A stretch of DNA of 64,000 bases from Pseudomonadota bacterium (GTDB lineage: Bacteria > Pseudomonadota > Alphaproteobacteria > SHVZ01): contig JACQAG010000006.1 in assembly GCA_016195085.1 (NCBI GenBank), positions 111,614 through 175,613 of the forward strand, read 5' to 3'. The notes beneath the pieces are model-generated. The model saw nothing but the letters and a program-made list of their open reading frames with translations. It was not told where the DNA came from and made no database searches. The stretch's first letter is position 1, and every line of letters starts with the position of its first letter. Shown piece by piece: positions 36,719-45,358 of this stretch. Both the position numbers and the translations under genes were made by a program.

Positions 36719-37513
36719 ATGTCTGTCACTATTGGATCGTTCGAGGTGACGGTGCAAGAAGATGGCGTCGCAGCCGTCCTCTTTTCCCGTCCGCCGGTCA
36801 ACGCCGTCTCACTCTCGGTTTACGAAGACATCGGAAAGCTCGCGGACACGGTTGAGGCCGATACAAGTATCCGGGTCGTTGTTCTCACGGCGCCGGAGGA
36901 ATCGCGTGCCTGGTGCGGCGGTGCTGATCTTCGTGACTTCAAGGGGATGAATCCGGAGCGCTGGAAGGAACGCTACGGCTTCATCAATGCCACAATCCCT
37001 CGCTTTGCTCGCCTCGATCGGCCGGTCATCGCGGCGATTAATGGCAACGCCATCGGGATCGGCATGGTTCTCGCGGGCCTCTGTGACATGCGCGTGGCGT
37101 CCGAGGAAGCGCAATTTTCTTGTCCTGAGATCGACTATGGGCTGGTCACCGGCGGTGCCGGCCTCTTCGCGATGTTGAAGATGCCGGAGGCGAAGATGCG
37201 AGAGATCCTGTTCACCGGCCGCAAGTTCACGGCACGCGAGCTGGAGCCGACTGGCTACTTCAACTACGTGATGCCAAAAGCCGAGGTCGTGCCGAATGCC
37301 CTCGAGCTCGCCAGCGCCATCGCCATCGCCGCCAAGAGCTTGCCGGCGATCCGGGCACGCAAGGTGGCCTCGCTCGGGCTCGAAGGGCGCAGCTGGATGG
37401 AAGCCTACCTCGATGCCCAGGCACCGTCGGCTCAGCTCGCTACGGGCGCCGATGGCGGCGAGGCTGTCCGCGCCTTCCTGGAGCGCCGGGCGCCGCAACT
37501 CCGTGACCGCTAA
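36719..37513 (+). CDS. Enoyl-CoA hydratase/isomerase family protein
   Basis: 264-aa crotonase-fold enzyme, 4 bp after the TetR gene. ESRAWCGGADLRDF and INGNAIGIGMVLAGLCDMRVAS are the oxyanion-hole segments. It is the third crotonase of cassette 2. Its stop lies 24 bp before repeat copy 2, so it is the last gene before the cassette boundary. Confidence 0.9.
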   Translation: MSVTIGSFEVTVQEDGVAAVLFSRPPVNAVSLSVYEDIGKLADTVEADTSIRVVVLTAPEESRAWCGGADLRDFKGMNPERWKERYGFINATIPRFARLDRPVIAAINGNAIGIGMVLAGLCDMRVASEEAQFSCPEIDYGLVTGGAGLFAMLKMPEAKMREILFTGRKFTARELEPTGYFNYVMPKAEVVPNALELASAIAIAAKSLPAIRARKVASLGLEGRSWMEAYLDAQAPSAQLATGADGGEAVRAFLERRAPQLRDR

Positions 37514-37537
37514 GCTAGAAAAGGGCCGTGCGGCTCG

Positions 37538-37733
37538 GAGCCCCGCTTTGGGACAAATCTGGGACAGCGCGGTGTGAATTGATCTGCACCGGCCTGCATC
37601 GATCTGCATCGTCCTGCGCTGATCCCGTTAACCTTTGCCACCCCTGCCCTAGGGTTTCCGCGGGCCTGATTCGCTCTTGAAAACCGGCAGACCTGCAAGG
37701 GTCTCGTGGGTTCGGATCACACCCCATCCGCCA
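37538..37733 (+). repeat. Distal arm + tRNA-Ser 3'-half repeat 2
   Basis: GGGACA boxes at 37549 and 37560 (11 bp apart), four 10-bp iterons of the type GATCTGCATC, a GTTAACC box, then the tRNA half 37675-37733 (anticodon loop to CCA). The T-arm has drifted (TTCGGATCACACC), so it is the most decayed half. Confidence 0.85.
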
Positions 37734-37856
37734 ATACGACCGATCTCCACAGATGTCCGCTTTGCGCCAGCCGCCATACGCTCATCGAGCAATTACGAGC
37801 GCCGAGCCCTGATGACTGCTCTGTGTGCTCATTGGGCCACCTGCCAGCCCCTTCTC

Positions 37857-38831
37857 CTACCGCGCGAGCCTCTCTCGCCCGTACAAAAGCAGCATCGCGA
37901 TGATGACGAGGCCGTAGATGATCTGCCGTCCCGTCTCTTCCATCTGAACGACGGACAGTATCGACTGAAGGAGCGTGATCAGAATGACACCGGCGACAGT
38001 GCCGATATATTTGCCGCGCCCGCCAAGGATCGAGGCGCCGCCCAGTACAACGGCGGCGATCGAGGGCAGGAGATAAGCATCGCCCATAGCCTGCGCAGCC
38101 TTGCTCGCATAGCCTGCCAGCAATATGCCACCGAACGCGGAAAGGCCGCCCGCGATTGCGAATGTGACGAGAACGACGCGTTGGGTCTGGATCCCCGAGA
38201 GATAGATGGCGCGCTCGCCATTGCCGATGCCGTAGATCGCGCGCCCGAACGTCGTACGCGAAAGCACGAAGACCGTCGCGCCGCCGACCACCACCCAGAC
38301 GACGAGTGCATTGGGCACGCCAAGCAGCGTATCTCCGGTAGCGATGAAGCGCATTGCGGCCGACGACGAGTCTTGCGGCGAGAACCCACCGGTGTGGACC
38401 ACCATCAGTCCTTGCGCGACCGCGTTCACAGCCAGGGTGATGATCATCGAGGGCAGGCGGAGGTAGGCGACGCCAATGCCATTGGCGAGGCCGAGTCCCA
38501 CGCCGCAAAGAACGCCGAAGGGTATGGCGAGCGCTTCGCCGATCGGGCCCCATCCCGTCGCCGCCGTCGACATCATGCCCCCGACGGCCACCACCCAAGG
38601 CACCGACAGGTCGATCTGCCCGAGCAGGATAACCAGCATCATGCCGGTGGCGATAATGCCAAGGAACGAGGCGACCTTGAGCTGTTGCAGCAGATATTCG
38701 GGCGACAGAAAGCGCGAGGAATAGAGGCTGCCGAGCAACAACAGCAGGATGATGCATCCGAAGGCGGTTGCCACCGCCGGATCGACCCTTCGCCACTGTG
38801 CGCCTCGGGTCGTCATCGGGGGCGGCTTCAT
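37857..38831 (-). CDS. Sugar ABC transporter permease (RbsC type), second
   Basis: 324-aa inner-membrane permease of the ribose/xylose type. GLMVVHTGG and IGNGERAIYLSGIQTQRVVL, AYLLPSIAAVVLGGASILGGRG are typical motifs. The ATG at 38831 overlaps the stop of the preceding permease by one base (TAATG); a longer frame upstream is a shadow of that gene. Last gene of the transporter operon. Confidence 0.9.
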   Translation of the reverse strand: MKPPPMTTRGAQWRRVDPAVATAFGCIILLLLLGSLYSSRFLSPEYLLQQLKVASFLGIIATGMMLVILLGQIDLSVPWVVAVGGMMSTAATGWGPIGEALAIPFGVLCGVGLGLANGIGVAYLRLPSMIITLAVNAVAQGLMVVHTGGFSPQDSSSAAMRFIATGDTLLGVPNALVVWVVVGGATVFVLSRTTFGRAIYGIGNGERAIYLSGIQTQRVVLVTFAIAGGLSAFGGILLAGYASKAAQAMGDAYLLPSIAAVVLGGASILGGRGKYIGTVAGVILITLLQSILSVVQMEETGRQIIYGLVIIAMLLLYGRERLAR

Positions 38832-39808
38832 TAGAACAGGTCGAGACGATTGCGGATTTGAAACAGCCGTACCGAACCAAGGCATACGGCCGCCAGAAGC
38901 ACGACGCCTTGGAACAGGGGCTGCCACAGAGGCTCGAGATCGAAGACGAACAAGAGGTCGCCGATGGTCCGAAACATCAGGGCTCCGAATATCGCGCCGA
39001 TCGCGCTGCCCGATCCCCCGAACAATGAGACGCCGCCAAGCACGGCGGCGGCGATCGAAAACAGCGTGTAGGATCCGCCGTTCGCCGCCGAGGCCTCGCC
39101 AGAGGCGGTGATGAAGGTGAGGAAGAGGCCGCCGACCGCCGCGATCAGTCCGGACAGGACATAGACGAGGAAGCTGGCAGCGCGGACGGGCACGCCGGAC
39201 ATATAGGCGGCCGCTGCCGATGAGCCGACCGCGTAGGCCGCTCGCCCGATCGCCGAACGCCGGAATGGAATCCAGATCACAAGGACGACGACGAGGAGCG
39301 CGACCAGGCTCGCCGGGACCACGCCCCAAATGCGGCCGGTGAAGGCGTCGGCGAGGTCCGAGTCGACATCGCCGCCGGGGACCGGCCTTATCGCCAGCGC
39401 GACCCCAAAATAGATCGCACCGGTGGCGATCGTCGTCACGATCGGTTGTAGGCGTCCATAGATCACGATTGCACCGTTGATCGCGCCGCAGACCAATCCC
39501 GCGAGCAGCACACCTGCGACGCCCAAGCCGACCATCGCGGGCGCACCGAGCACGATCGCGGAGGCGAGGCAATTGGTGAGAACAAGCATCATGCCGACCG
39601 ACAGATCGATTCCAGCGGTCAGGACCACGAATGTCTGCGCCATCGCGATCAGCGCCAGCAGTACGCCCTTGTTGGCCGCCGTCTGAACGACATTGGCAGT
39701 GAAGCCGGCGGGATGGTTGCTGGCGTAAACGGCGAACATGAGGATGAAGAACACGAATGCGAGCAGCGTTCCCCGATGTTCGCCCAGCCGATAGCGCCAG
39801 TCCCTCAC
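38831..39808 (-). CDS. Sugar ABC transporter permease (RbsC type), first
   Basis: 325-aa permease. AMAQTFVVLTAGIDLSVG is the hallmark of the RbsC group; GGSYTLFSIAAAVLGGVSLFGG follows in the C-terminal part. Overlaps the ATPase gene by 4 bp (ATGA). Having two different permeases suggests a heteromeric channel. Confidence 0.92.
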   Translation of the reverse strand: MRDWRYRLGEHRGTLLAFVFFILMFAVYASNHPAGFTANVVQTAANKGVLLALIAMAQTFVVLTAGIDLSVGMMLVLTNCLASAIVLGAPAMVGLGVAGVLLAGLVCGAINGAIVIYGRLQPIVTTIATGAIYFGVALAIRPVPGGDVDSDLADAFTGRIWGVVPASLVALLVVVLVIWIPFRRSAIGRAAYAVGSSAAAAYMSGVPVRAASFLVYVLSGLIAAVGGLFLTFITASGEASAANGGSYTLFSIAAAVLGGVSLFGGSGSAIGAIFGALMFRTIGDLLFVFDLEPLWQPLFQGVVLLAAVCLGSVRLFQIRNRLDLF

Positions 39809-41361
39809 CCTCTCATCGCCGACACCATATCGCCCCCCTCGCTGTGCGTTGCCATGTTTAGGGCGCTGCTGATCAGCGCGCGCTCGGTGATCTCTTCGCC
39901 GACAAGCATGCGTTTCGCGGTGCCATCATAAAGGACAAGCACGCGGTTGCAGCAGCCGATCAGTTCGTCGTAGTCGGTCGAATAGAAGACAATCGCGGCG
40001 CCGGTCGCGGCGAGCCTGCGCAGGAGCGGATATATCTCCGCCTTGGTGCCGACGTCGATGCCGCGGGTGGGATCATTCAGCAGGATGATGCGCGGTTTGA
40101 CCATCAGCCACTTGGCGATGACCACCTTCTGCTGGTTGCCACCCGAAAGCGAACCGACGGGAACATCCGTCCCATCGGTTCGGATGGCGAGCAATTTGAT
40201 CATTTCCTCGACCAGCTGACGCTCCCTTGCGCGATCGACGACCCCGCGAGAGGCAATGCTGTCGAACGCGGCGAAGGAAAGATTGACGCTGACCGACATC
40301 GGCAGAACCAGTCCTTCAATCTTGCGGTCCTCCGGGATCAGCGCCATGCCGATGCTCCTGGCCTTGGCGGCGTTCGGGCTCGAAATGGAGGTCGGCACGC
40401 CGTCGATCAGGATTTCGCCCGACATGCCGCGCAGCACGCCGAACAGCGCGAGCAGAAGCTCCCGCTGCCCTTGCCCGTCGAGGCCGCCCAGACCCACGAC
40501 CTCGCCCGCGCGAACGGCCAGAGAAATGTCCTTCAGCCGGCCGGACCAGGACAGATTGCGCACCTCGAGGACCGGCGGCTTGTCGCTTGCGGCGAGTGCC
40601 AGCTTGGGCGGGAAGACATGGCTGTATTCACGCCCGATCATCAATTCCACGACCTCATTGTCGCTTTTCTCGCCGGCCCGATAGGTCGCGACATTGCGAC
40701 CGTTGCGAAAGACAGTGCACCGATCCGCGAGCTCGGCGATCTCATGCATGCGATGCGAGATATAGAGCAGCGCCAGGCCCTCGGAGCGCAGCCGCTTCAG
40801 CACCACGAACACCTTGGCCACATCGGCCGCCGTCAGCGCCGAGGTCGCCTCGTCGAGGATGAGCACGCGCGGATCGCGCGCCAGCGCCTTGGCGATTTCC
40901 ACCATCTGTCGGCGCGACAACGGCAGGTCCTTAACCGGCGCGAGAGGATGAATGTCCTCGGCGCCAGCCCGGGCGAGCGCTTCTTCCGCGATCCTGCGCT
41001 GGGCATGCCTGTCGATCAGGCCAAATTTTGTCGGCGGATTGCTGATCGAGATGTTGTCTGCGACCGACAGGTCGGGAATCAGCGAGAGCTCCTGGAAGAT
41101 GCAGACGATGCCCGCCTGATTGGCCGCCGCGGGAGAGGCGAATTTGATCTCGCGTCCATCGAGCAGCATGCGGCCTTCATCGGGCTCGACGACCCCCGAC
41201 ATGATCTTGATGAGCGTTGATTTCCCGGCGCCGTTCTCGCCGAGAATCGCGTGAATTTGTTCCGCTTCGACCGTCAGATCGGCTTTTTCCAGCGCCTTGA
41301 CGCCGCCGTATCTCTTGGACGTGCCTTCCATGCGGAATAGCGGGACTGCGACGGGCTCCAT
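39805..41361 (-). CDS. Sugar ABC transporter ATP-binding protein (RbsA/XylG type, two ATPase domains)
   Basis: 518-aa double ATPase. First half: Walker A GENGAGKST, LSRRQMVEIAKALARDPRVLILDEATSAL. Second half: degenerate P-loop GLDGQGQRE, signature LSGGNQQKV, Walker B ILLNDPTRGIDVG. This asymmetry is normal for the family. It follows the binding-protein gene after a strong stem-loop. Confidence 0.94.
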   Translation of the reverse strand: MEPVAVPLFRMEGTSKRYGGVKALEKADLTVEAEQIHAILGENGAGKSTLIKIMSGVVEPDEGRMLLDGREIKFASPAAANQAGIVCIFQELSLIPDLSVADNISISNPPTKFGLIDRHAQRRIAEEALARAGAEDIHPLAPVKDLPLSRRQMVEIAKALARDPRVLILDEATSALTAADVAKVFVVLKRLRSEGLALLYISHRMHEIAELADRCTVFRNGRNVATYRAGEKSDNEVVELMIGREYSHVFPPKLALAASDKPPVLEVRNLSWSGRLKDISLAVRAGEVVGLGGLDGQGQRELLLALFGVLRGMSGEILIDGVPTSISSPNAAKARSIGMALIPEDRKIEGLVLPMSVSVNLSFAAFDSIASRGVVDRARERQLVEEMIKLLAIRTDGTDVPVGSLSGGNQQKVVIAKWLMVKPRIILLNDPTRGIDVGTKAEIYPLLRRLAATGAAIVFYSTDYDELIGCCNRVLVLYDGTAKRMLVGEEITERALISSALNMATHSEGGDMVSAMRG

Positions 41362-41379
41362 CCTCTCCCTCTAAGACAA

Positions 41380-41408
41380 GCGCCGCGGGATCCCCTCTCC
41401 CGCGGCGC
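41380..41408 (-). promoter_or_regulatory. Strong stem-loop between binding protein and ATPase genes
   Basis: GCGCCGCGGGA (41380-41390) pairs with TCCCGCGGCGC (41398-41408): perfect 11-bp GC stem, 7-nt loop, 18 bp after the binding-protein stop on the minus strand. No U-tract, so it probably protects or attenuates mRNA so that the periplasmic protein is made in excess. Confidence 0.65.
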
Positions 41409-41426
41409 CGATCCTAGCAGATGTCG

Positions 41427-42569
41427 TTACTTGTTCTCTTTTGACTGGCCCATGATCTCCTGGGCGGTGAAGTTGATGTGGCACGTCGGGAACGAGTTGC
41501 CGACGAAGAAATTGTCGGACTGAGCCGAATAGTAATCCTGCCCATCCTTGAGGTTTGGATCCTCAACCTTTGCCAGCGGCAGCTTAACCGACTGCGGTAC
41601 CACCTGACCTTCCAGCGCCACGATCGCGGTGTGAATGGCGACCGCGACCTGTGCCGGCCCGGTGCCCGCCGAAGCGCATTTCAGGCCGCCGGACGAAAGC
41701 TTCGCGCAGAACTTGCGGAAGCCGTTTTCCGTCTCGCCGCCGAAGGGAACCATGGGATGCTTGGCGTCGATCATCGCCTGCACGACGCCGGTGTCGCCGC
41801 CCTGCGCGGTGATGCCGTCGAAATGCTTCTGCACCGCGATCGCGTCGGCGGTAGCCTTCTGCGCAGTTGGATCGTCCCACTTGCCGACGACCTCGATGAC
41901 GTCCCACTTCTTGCCCGACTTGCCGAGCGTCTCGTGGATGCCGTCATGGCGGTCGCGGTCGACGGAGGTGCCCACCACACCGCGAACTTCCAGGATCTTG
42001 CCGCCATTCGGCACATTCTTGATCAGCCAGTCGGCCCAATAGACGCCCAGGCCCTTCTGGTCGACGTTGACGTTGATCGCATCCTCGGTGTCGAGGATAT
42101 TGTCGAAGGCGATGAGAATGACGCCCGCGTCATTGGCCCGCTTGATCACCGGCTTGAAGGCGGCCGGATTCTGAGCGTTGACGACGATCGCATCGAAGCC
42201 GGAATCAATGAAGTTGTTGATCGCCGCGATCTGCGCCGCGACGTCCTCGCCCGTGGAGACGACCTTGAATTCCTTGAGCTTGGCGGCAATTTCGGGTTGC
42301 GCCGCATAGGCCTTGGCCGTTTGGATCATCTGGATGCGCCAGGTATTGGCGATGAAGCCGTTGGCGAGTGCGATGCGGTACGGCCCCTTCTTGGCCGGAT
42401 ATTGGAAGAACTTCGTCTGCTGGGCCCATGGCACGAAACAACCTGGATCCGCCGACGGACCAGCCACGATCTTCGGACCGGCCAGCGATGATACGGAATT
42501 CAGGATGCTGACGGCGGTCAAGAGCGCGGCGACAGCCGCGATGCGACAAAGATTGCGAGTACGTTTCAC
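41427..42569 (-). CDS. Sugar ABC transporter substrate-binding protein (Peripla_BP_4)
   Basis: 380-aa periplasmic receptor. Signal peptide MKRTRNLCRIAAVAALLTAVSILNSVSSLA, then GPYRIALANGFIANTWRIQM, INNFIDSGFDAIVVNAQNPAAF and VLIAFDN-like region, typical of the ribose-binding group. Three to four Cys residues in the mature part are unusual for the group. The sugar cannot be assigned. Confidence 0.92.
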   Translation of the reverse strand: MKRTRNLCRIAAVAALLTAVSILNSVSSLAGPKIVAGPSADPGCFVPWAQQTKFFQYPAKKGPYRIALANGFIANTWRIQMIQTAKAYAAQPEIAAKLKEFKVVSTGEDVAAQIAAINNFIDSGFDAIVVNAQNPAAFKPVIKRANDAGVILIAFDNILDTEDAINVNVDQKGLGVYWADWLIKNVPNGGKILEVRGVVGTSVDRDRHDGIHETLGKSGKKWDVIEVVGKWDDPTAQKATADAIAVQKHFDGITAQGGDTGVVQAMIDAKHPMVPFGGETENGFRKFCAKLSSGGLKCASAGTGPAQVAVAIHTAIVALEGQVVPQSVKLPLAKVEDPNLKDGQDYYSAQSDNFFVGNSFPTCHINFTAQEIMGQSKENK

Positions 42570-42749
42570 GTTTTCCTCCCTCTTGCTGCAATCACCATTT
42601 CAGCCTCGGGCTGTTGCCTCGAAGCTTCGCGCTGGCGCGAACAGCTGGATGCCACCCGATGAAGAGTGGTCGGTGTTTCAGTTGGCGTACGATTGTCCAA
42701 GTTAAAGACACCTTCAACCCTAGCGTCAACCTATCTGCTTGCTTTTGCC

Positions 42750-43502
42750 TCAACTCCCTCGTCGCTTCGGGCTGAGGCGGCTTGCCCCAGGCGCCGTCTT
42801 CTCGACGGATCGAGCGAGCGTCTCCTGGACGATCGCATCGCGGGCCTCGACGAGGTGTCGACGCATGGCACGCTCCGCCTCGTCCTGGTCGCCAGCGGAC
42901 AGCGCGGCCAGAATCGATTGATGCTCGGCCATCGTCCCCTCCGCCCGGTCAAGCCGCATGGAGAAGCGGCGGACCAGGTGCGCCTGATCGATCAGCGCGG
43001 CATGGATGGCGGCAAGCCGGCGGTTGCCGGTCGCCGACACGATCAGGACATGGAAGCGGTTGTCGGCGGCGAGCGCCTTGTCGGCGCGCACGATGCGCCC
43101 GCGATCGCAGGCGGCGGTGAAATCGGCGATGGTCCGGGAAAGCTCGCCAAGGAGGGCACGGTGGGCTCCCCGATCCATGGCACGCCGCACGGCGGCGGTT
43201 TCGACGATCTCGCGCGCCTCGTACAGATCGGCTACGTCGGCCGGATCGAATTCGCGGATGACGGTGCCGCGGCGCGGCAGCACTTCGACCAGGCCCTCGC
43301 TCTCCAACTGCTTTAGCGCCTCCTTGATCGGGGAGACGCTCACCGTCAGCTCTTCGGCGAGACGATCGACGTCGAGGCGATGACCGGGCTCAAACTCGAG
43401 CGCCAGGATACGGCGTCTCAGCTCGGCATAGCTTTGAACAGCAAGAGTTTCCCGGATGATTGCCACGAGCAACTCTGAAATTTTAAATTTCAGCCGTAGC
43501 AT
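42750..43502 (-). CDS. GntR family transcriptional regulator (FadR-type C domain)
   Basis: 250-aa regulator. N-terminal winged helix (YAELRRRILALEFEPGHRLDVDRLAEELTVSVSPIKEALKQLESEGLVEVLPRRGTVIREF) and a helical FCD ligand domain with DLYEAREIVE, NRFHVLIVSATGNRRL, EHQSILAALSAGDQDEAERAMRRHL. The ATG at 43502 (MLRLKFKISELL) is chosen. It starts the transporter operon and probably senses its ligand. Confidence 0.92.
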   Translation of the reverse strand: MLRLKFKISELLVAIIRETLAVQSYAELRRRILALEFEPGHRLDVDRLAEELTVSVSPIKEALKQLESEGLVEVLPRRGTVIREFDPADVADLYEAREIVETAAVRRAMDRGAHRALLGELSRTIADFTAACDRGRIVRADKALAADNRFHVLIVSATGNRRLAAIHAALIDQAHLVRRFSMRLDRAEGTMAEHQSILAALSAGDQDEAERAMRRHLVEARDAIVQETLARSVEKTAPGASRLSPKRRGS

Positions 43503-43597
43503 GGATCCAGGTCTGGACCTTGTCAACAGCGGTCGAATTACATCGTTTGGGCGGTGGTAAGCGAGGACGGGGCCTGGGCCCCCTGCCCTATGAAAAG

Positions 43598-43729
43598 GCC
43601 TCAATCGCTTCTGGAACCCGGCCGATCGGCATCATGGGGAATGACATTCTGCCGAATGTGGTGGCGCCGCTGCTGGTGCAGGCGACATGCATCTGCGTGA
43701 ACGCAACGACCACCGAGGCTGAACTACAC
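43598..43729 (+). pseudogene. Fragment of a DppC-type peptide permease gene
   Basis: About 43 codons reading SGTRPIGIM-ND-ILPNVVAPLLVQAT are the EAA-loop region of a peptide ABC permease (usual form HILPNVLAPLLVQAT); nothing up- or downstream continues it. A decayed remnant that probably shares ancestry with the peptide permeases of the adjacent cassette 4. Confidence 0.5.
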
Positions 43730-43817
43730 CTTCCGGCGTCCCAAATGAGTGCCGCGGGACTGAACGGCCTGGCGCTTCAATTTCCGCGACCCAGTCAGTA
43801 GACCCGGCGCGGATGCG

Positions 43818-44005
43818 TTTTGGGACAAATCTGGGACAGTGCGGTGTGAATTGATCCGCATCGGTCTGCATCAATCAGCATCGTATTGCACTGATCCCGT
43901 TAACCCCGGCCTCCCCTGCCCTAGCGCTTCCGCGGGTCTGATTCGCTCTTGAAAACCGGCAGACCTGCAAGGGTCTCGTGGGTTTGAATCCCACCCCATC
44001 CGCCA
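43818..44005 (+). repeat. Distal arm + tRNA-Ser 3'-half repeat 3
   Basis: GGGACA at 43822 and 43833, iterons with 10-bp period, GTTAACC, then the tRNA half 43947-44005 ending in CCA (TTTGAATCCC in the T-arm, one change). Part of the 43503-44371 gene-poor stretch, which otherwise holds only the permease and PIN-domain fragments. Confidence 0.88.
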
Positions 44006-44073
44006 AAGCGTATACTGAGCAACGGCCTGCTTCGCCGACGTACAATCCGGCCACAGAGATGAGGCGCTCGTTT

Positions 44074-44091
44074 GGGACGATCCTGGGACAG
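44074..44091. promoter_or_regulatory. Orphan GGGAC box pair
   Basis: GGGACGATCCTGGGACAG: two boxes 11 bp apart, as in the distal arms and the integrase promoter. Lies 69 bp after repeat 3 (cassette 1: 68 bp after the tRNA). Likely a leftover integrase-side arm. Confidence 0.5.
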
Positions 44092-44121
44092 AGCGAAGCG
44101 GCAAACGCTTCAGCACACACG

Positions 44122-44304
44122 TCATGCCGACGCGCGCAAAGCCTCCGTCGACGAGACAATCGGCACGTTCAAGGCCAGACCGGTTGCCAACAGATCACGG
44201 TCGCCTGTAACCAAGAGTGATGCCTTTCCCGCGATCCCAAGCCTCAAGAACATCGCCTCTCTCTCGTCGCAACATTGGGGAATGTGCGCGGCACGGCGCG
44301 GCAC
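44122..44304 (-). pseudogene. C-terminal fragment of a PIN-domain toxin
   Basis: About 50 codons with AMFLRLGIAGKASLLVTGDRDLLATG and VPIVSSTEAL, the C-terminal half of COG1569/VapC-like PIN ribonucleases (usual AGxADYLVTGDxDLL). The N-terminal half is missing. A relic of a toxin-antitoxin pair at the cassette edge. Confidence 0.6.
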
Positions 44305-44371
44305 TTTGATGATCTCGCCCTAGGGCTGGACCGCTTCATCGCAGCTTGAGGCGACTGGGAGAAGGTGTCGG

Positions 44372-45358
44372 ATGCACGGAGCGTCGCGACTTATCAGCCG
44401 GCTGTTGCTGACGTTGCTCGTACTCTGGACGGTGGCAACAATCCTCTTCCTGATGTTCCGGCTGATGCCCGGAACCCCGTTGGCAGCCTTCGTCAGCCCG
44501 ACCTTCACGGCCGAGCAGCAGGAGTCGCTGCGCCGAGGATTTGGCCTGGATAGACCGCTGCATGACCAATACGTATTGTTCATCGGCAACCTGCTGCGGG
44601 GCGATCTCGGCCAATCGTTCTTTTACGGTCGCCCGGTCGGCGAGGTCGTCATGACTGCCTTCGCCAATACCATGGCGCTCACCCTCAGCTCGTTGCTCGT
44701 CGCCTATCTGCTCGGTGCCCTCGCCGGGGCATTCCTCGCCTGGAAGCGCGGCACCTGGATCGAAGGCGTGGGAATTCCGGTGGTTCTAGTCACGCGCGCC
44801 GCCCCCGAGTTCTGGCTGGGTATGGTCATGCTCGCGGTGTTCAGCTTCGGCCTCGGCTGGTTTCCCGGTGGCGGGGCCAATTCGGCGGGCCAGTCCTTTA
44901 CCAGCGAATGGGCGCGGCTGTTCTCAATCGATTTCCTCCGCCATCTGCTTCTGCCGGCCGCGGCGCTCGCGCTCTACCTGCAGGGCCTGCCACTCCTGCT
45001 GATGCGTACCAACATGCTGGAGGTAATGCAGGAGGATTTCGTCACCATGGCGCGCATGAAAGGCCTGTCGAACTGGGCAATCGTCATGCGTCACGCGGCG
45101 CGCAACGCGCTCCTGCCGGTCGCCACTGCCTTCGCTCTCGGCATCGGCCAGTCGGTCGGCGGCAATGTCGTGGTCGAGACCGTCTTCAGCTGGCCCGGCC
45201 TCGGCCGCATGCTAGTCGACGCTGTCGCATCCAGCGACTATCCGCTGGCCCAGGGCGCGTTCCTGCTGATCGCGGCCACGCTCGTAACCATGAACTTCGT
45301 CGCCGACCTGCTCTACAGCCTGCTCGATCCGAGGATCTCCCATGCAAGCCGCCGCTGA
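44372..45358 (+). CDS. Peptide-type ABC transporter permease, DppB family
   Basis: 328-aa inner-membrane permease with six hydrophobic segments; opening LLVLWTVATILFLMFRLMPG and the EAA loop LEVMQEDFVTMARMKGLSNWAIVMRHAARNALLP are typical. First gene of a plus-strand operon with overlapping starts. Confidence 0.93.
   Translation: MHGASRLISRLLLTLLVLWTVATILFLMFRLMPGTPLAAFVSPTFTAEQQESLRRGFGLDRPLHDQYVLFIGNLLRGDLGQSFFYGRPVGEVVMTAFANTMALTLSSLLVAYLLGALAGAFLAWKRGTWIEGVGIPVVLVTRAAPEFWLGMVMLAVFSFGLGWFPGGGANSAGQSFTSEWARLFSIDFLRHLLLPAAALALYLQGLPLLLMRTNMLEVMQEDFVTMARMKGLSNWAIVMRHAARNALLPVATAFALGIGQSVGGNVVVETVFSWPGLGRMLVDAVASSDYPLAQGAFLLIAATLVTMNFVADLLYSLLDPRISHASRR

Larger units (their letters stand above)
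37734..44005. mobile_element. Cassette 3: sugar ABC transporter with GntR regulator, no integrase
   Basis: 6.3 kb between tRNA 3'-half copies 2 and 3, holding one minus-strand unit: regulator, binding protein, ATPase and two permeases. No catabolic enzyme and no recombinase are present. A fragment of a peptide permease near the right end shows deletion or rearrangement. Confidence 0.6.

Noticed and set aside
37675..37733. The tRNA-like copies as functional tRNA genes
   Set aside because: Each lacks the acceptor 5' strand and D-arm; identity to the tRNA begins only at the anticodon loop.
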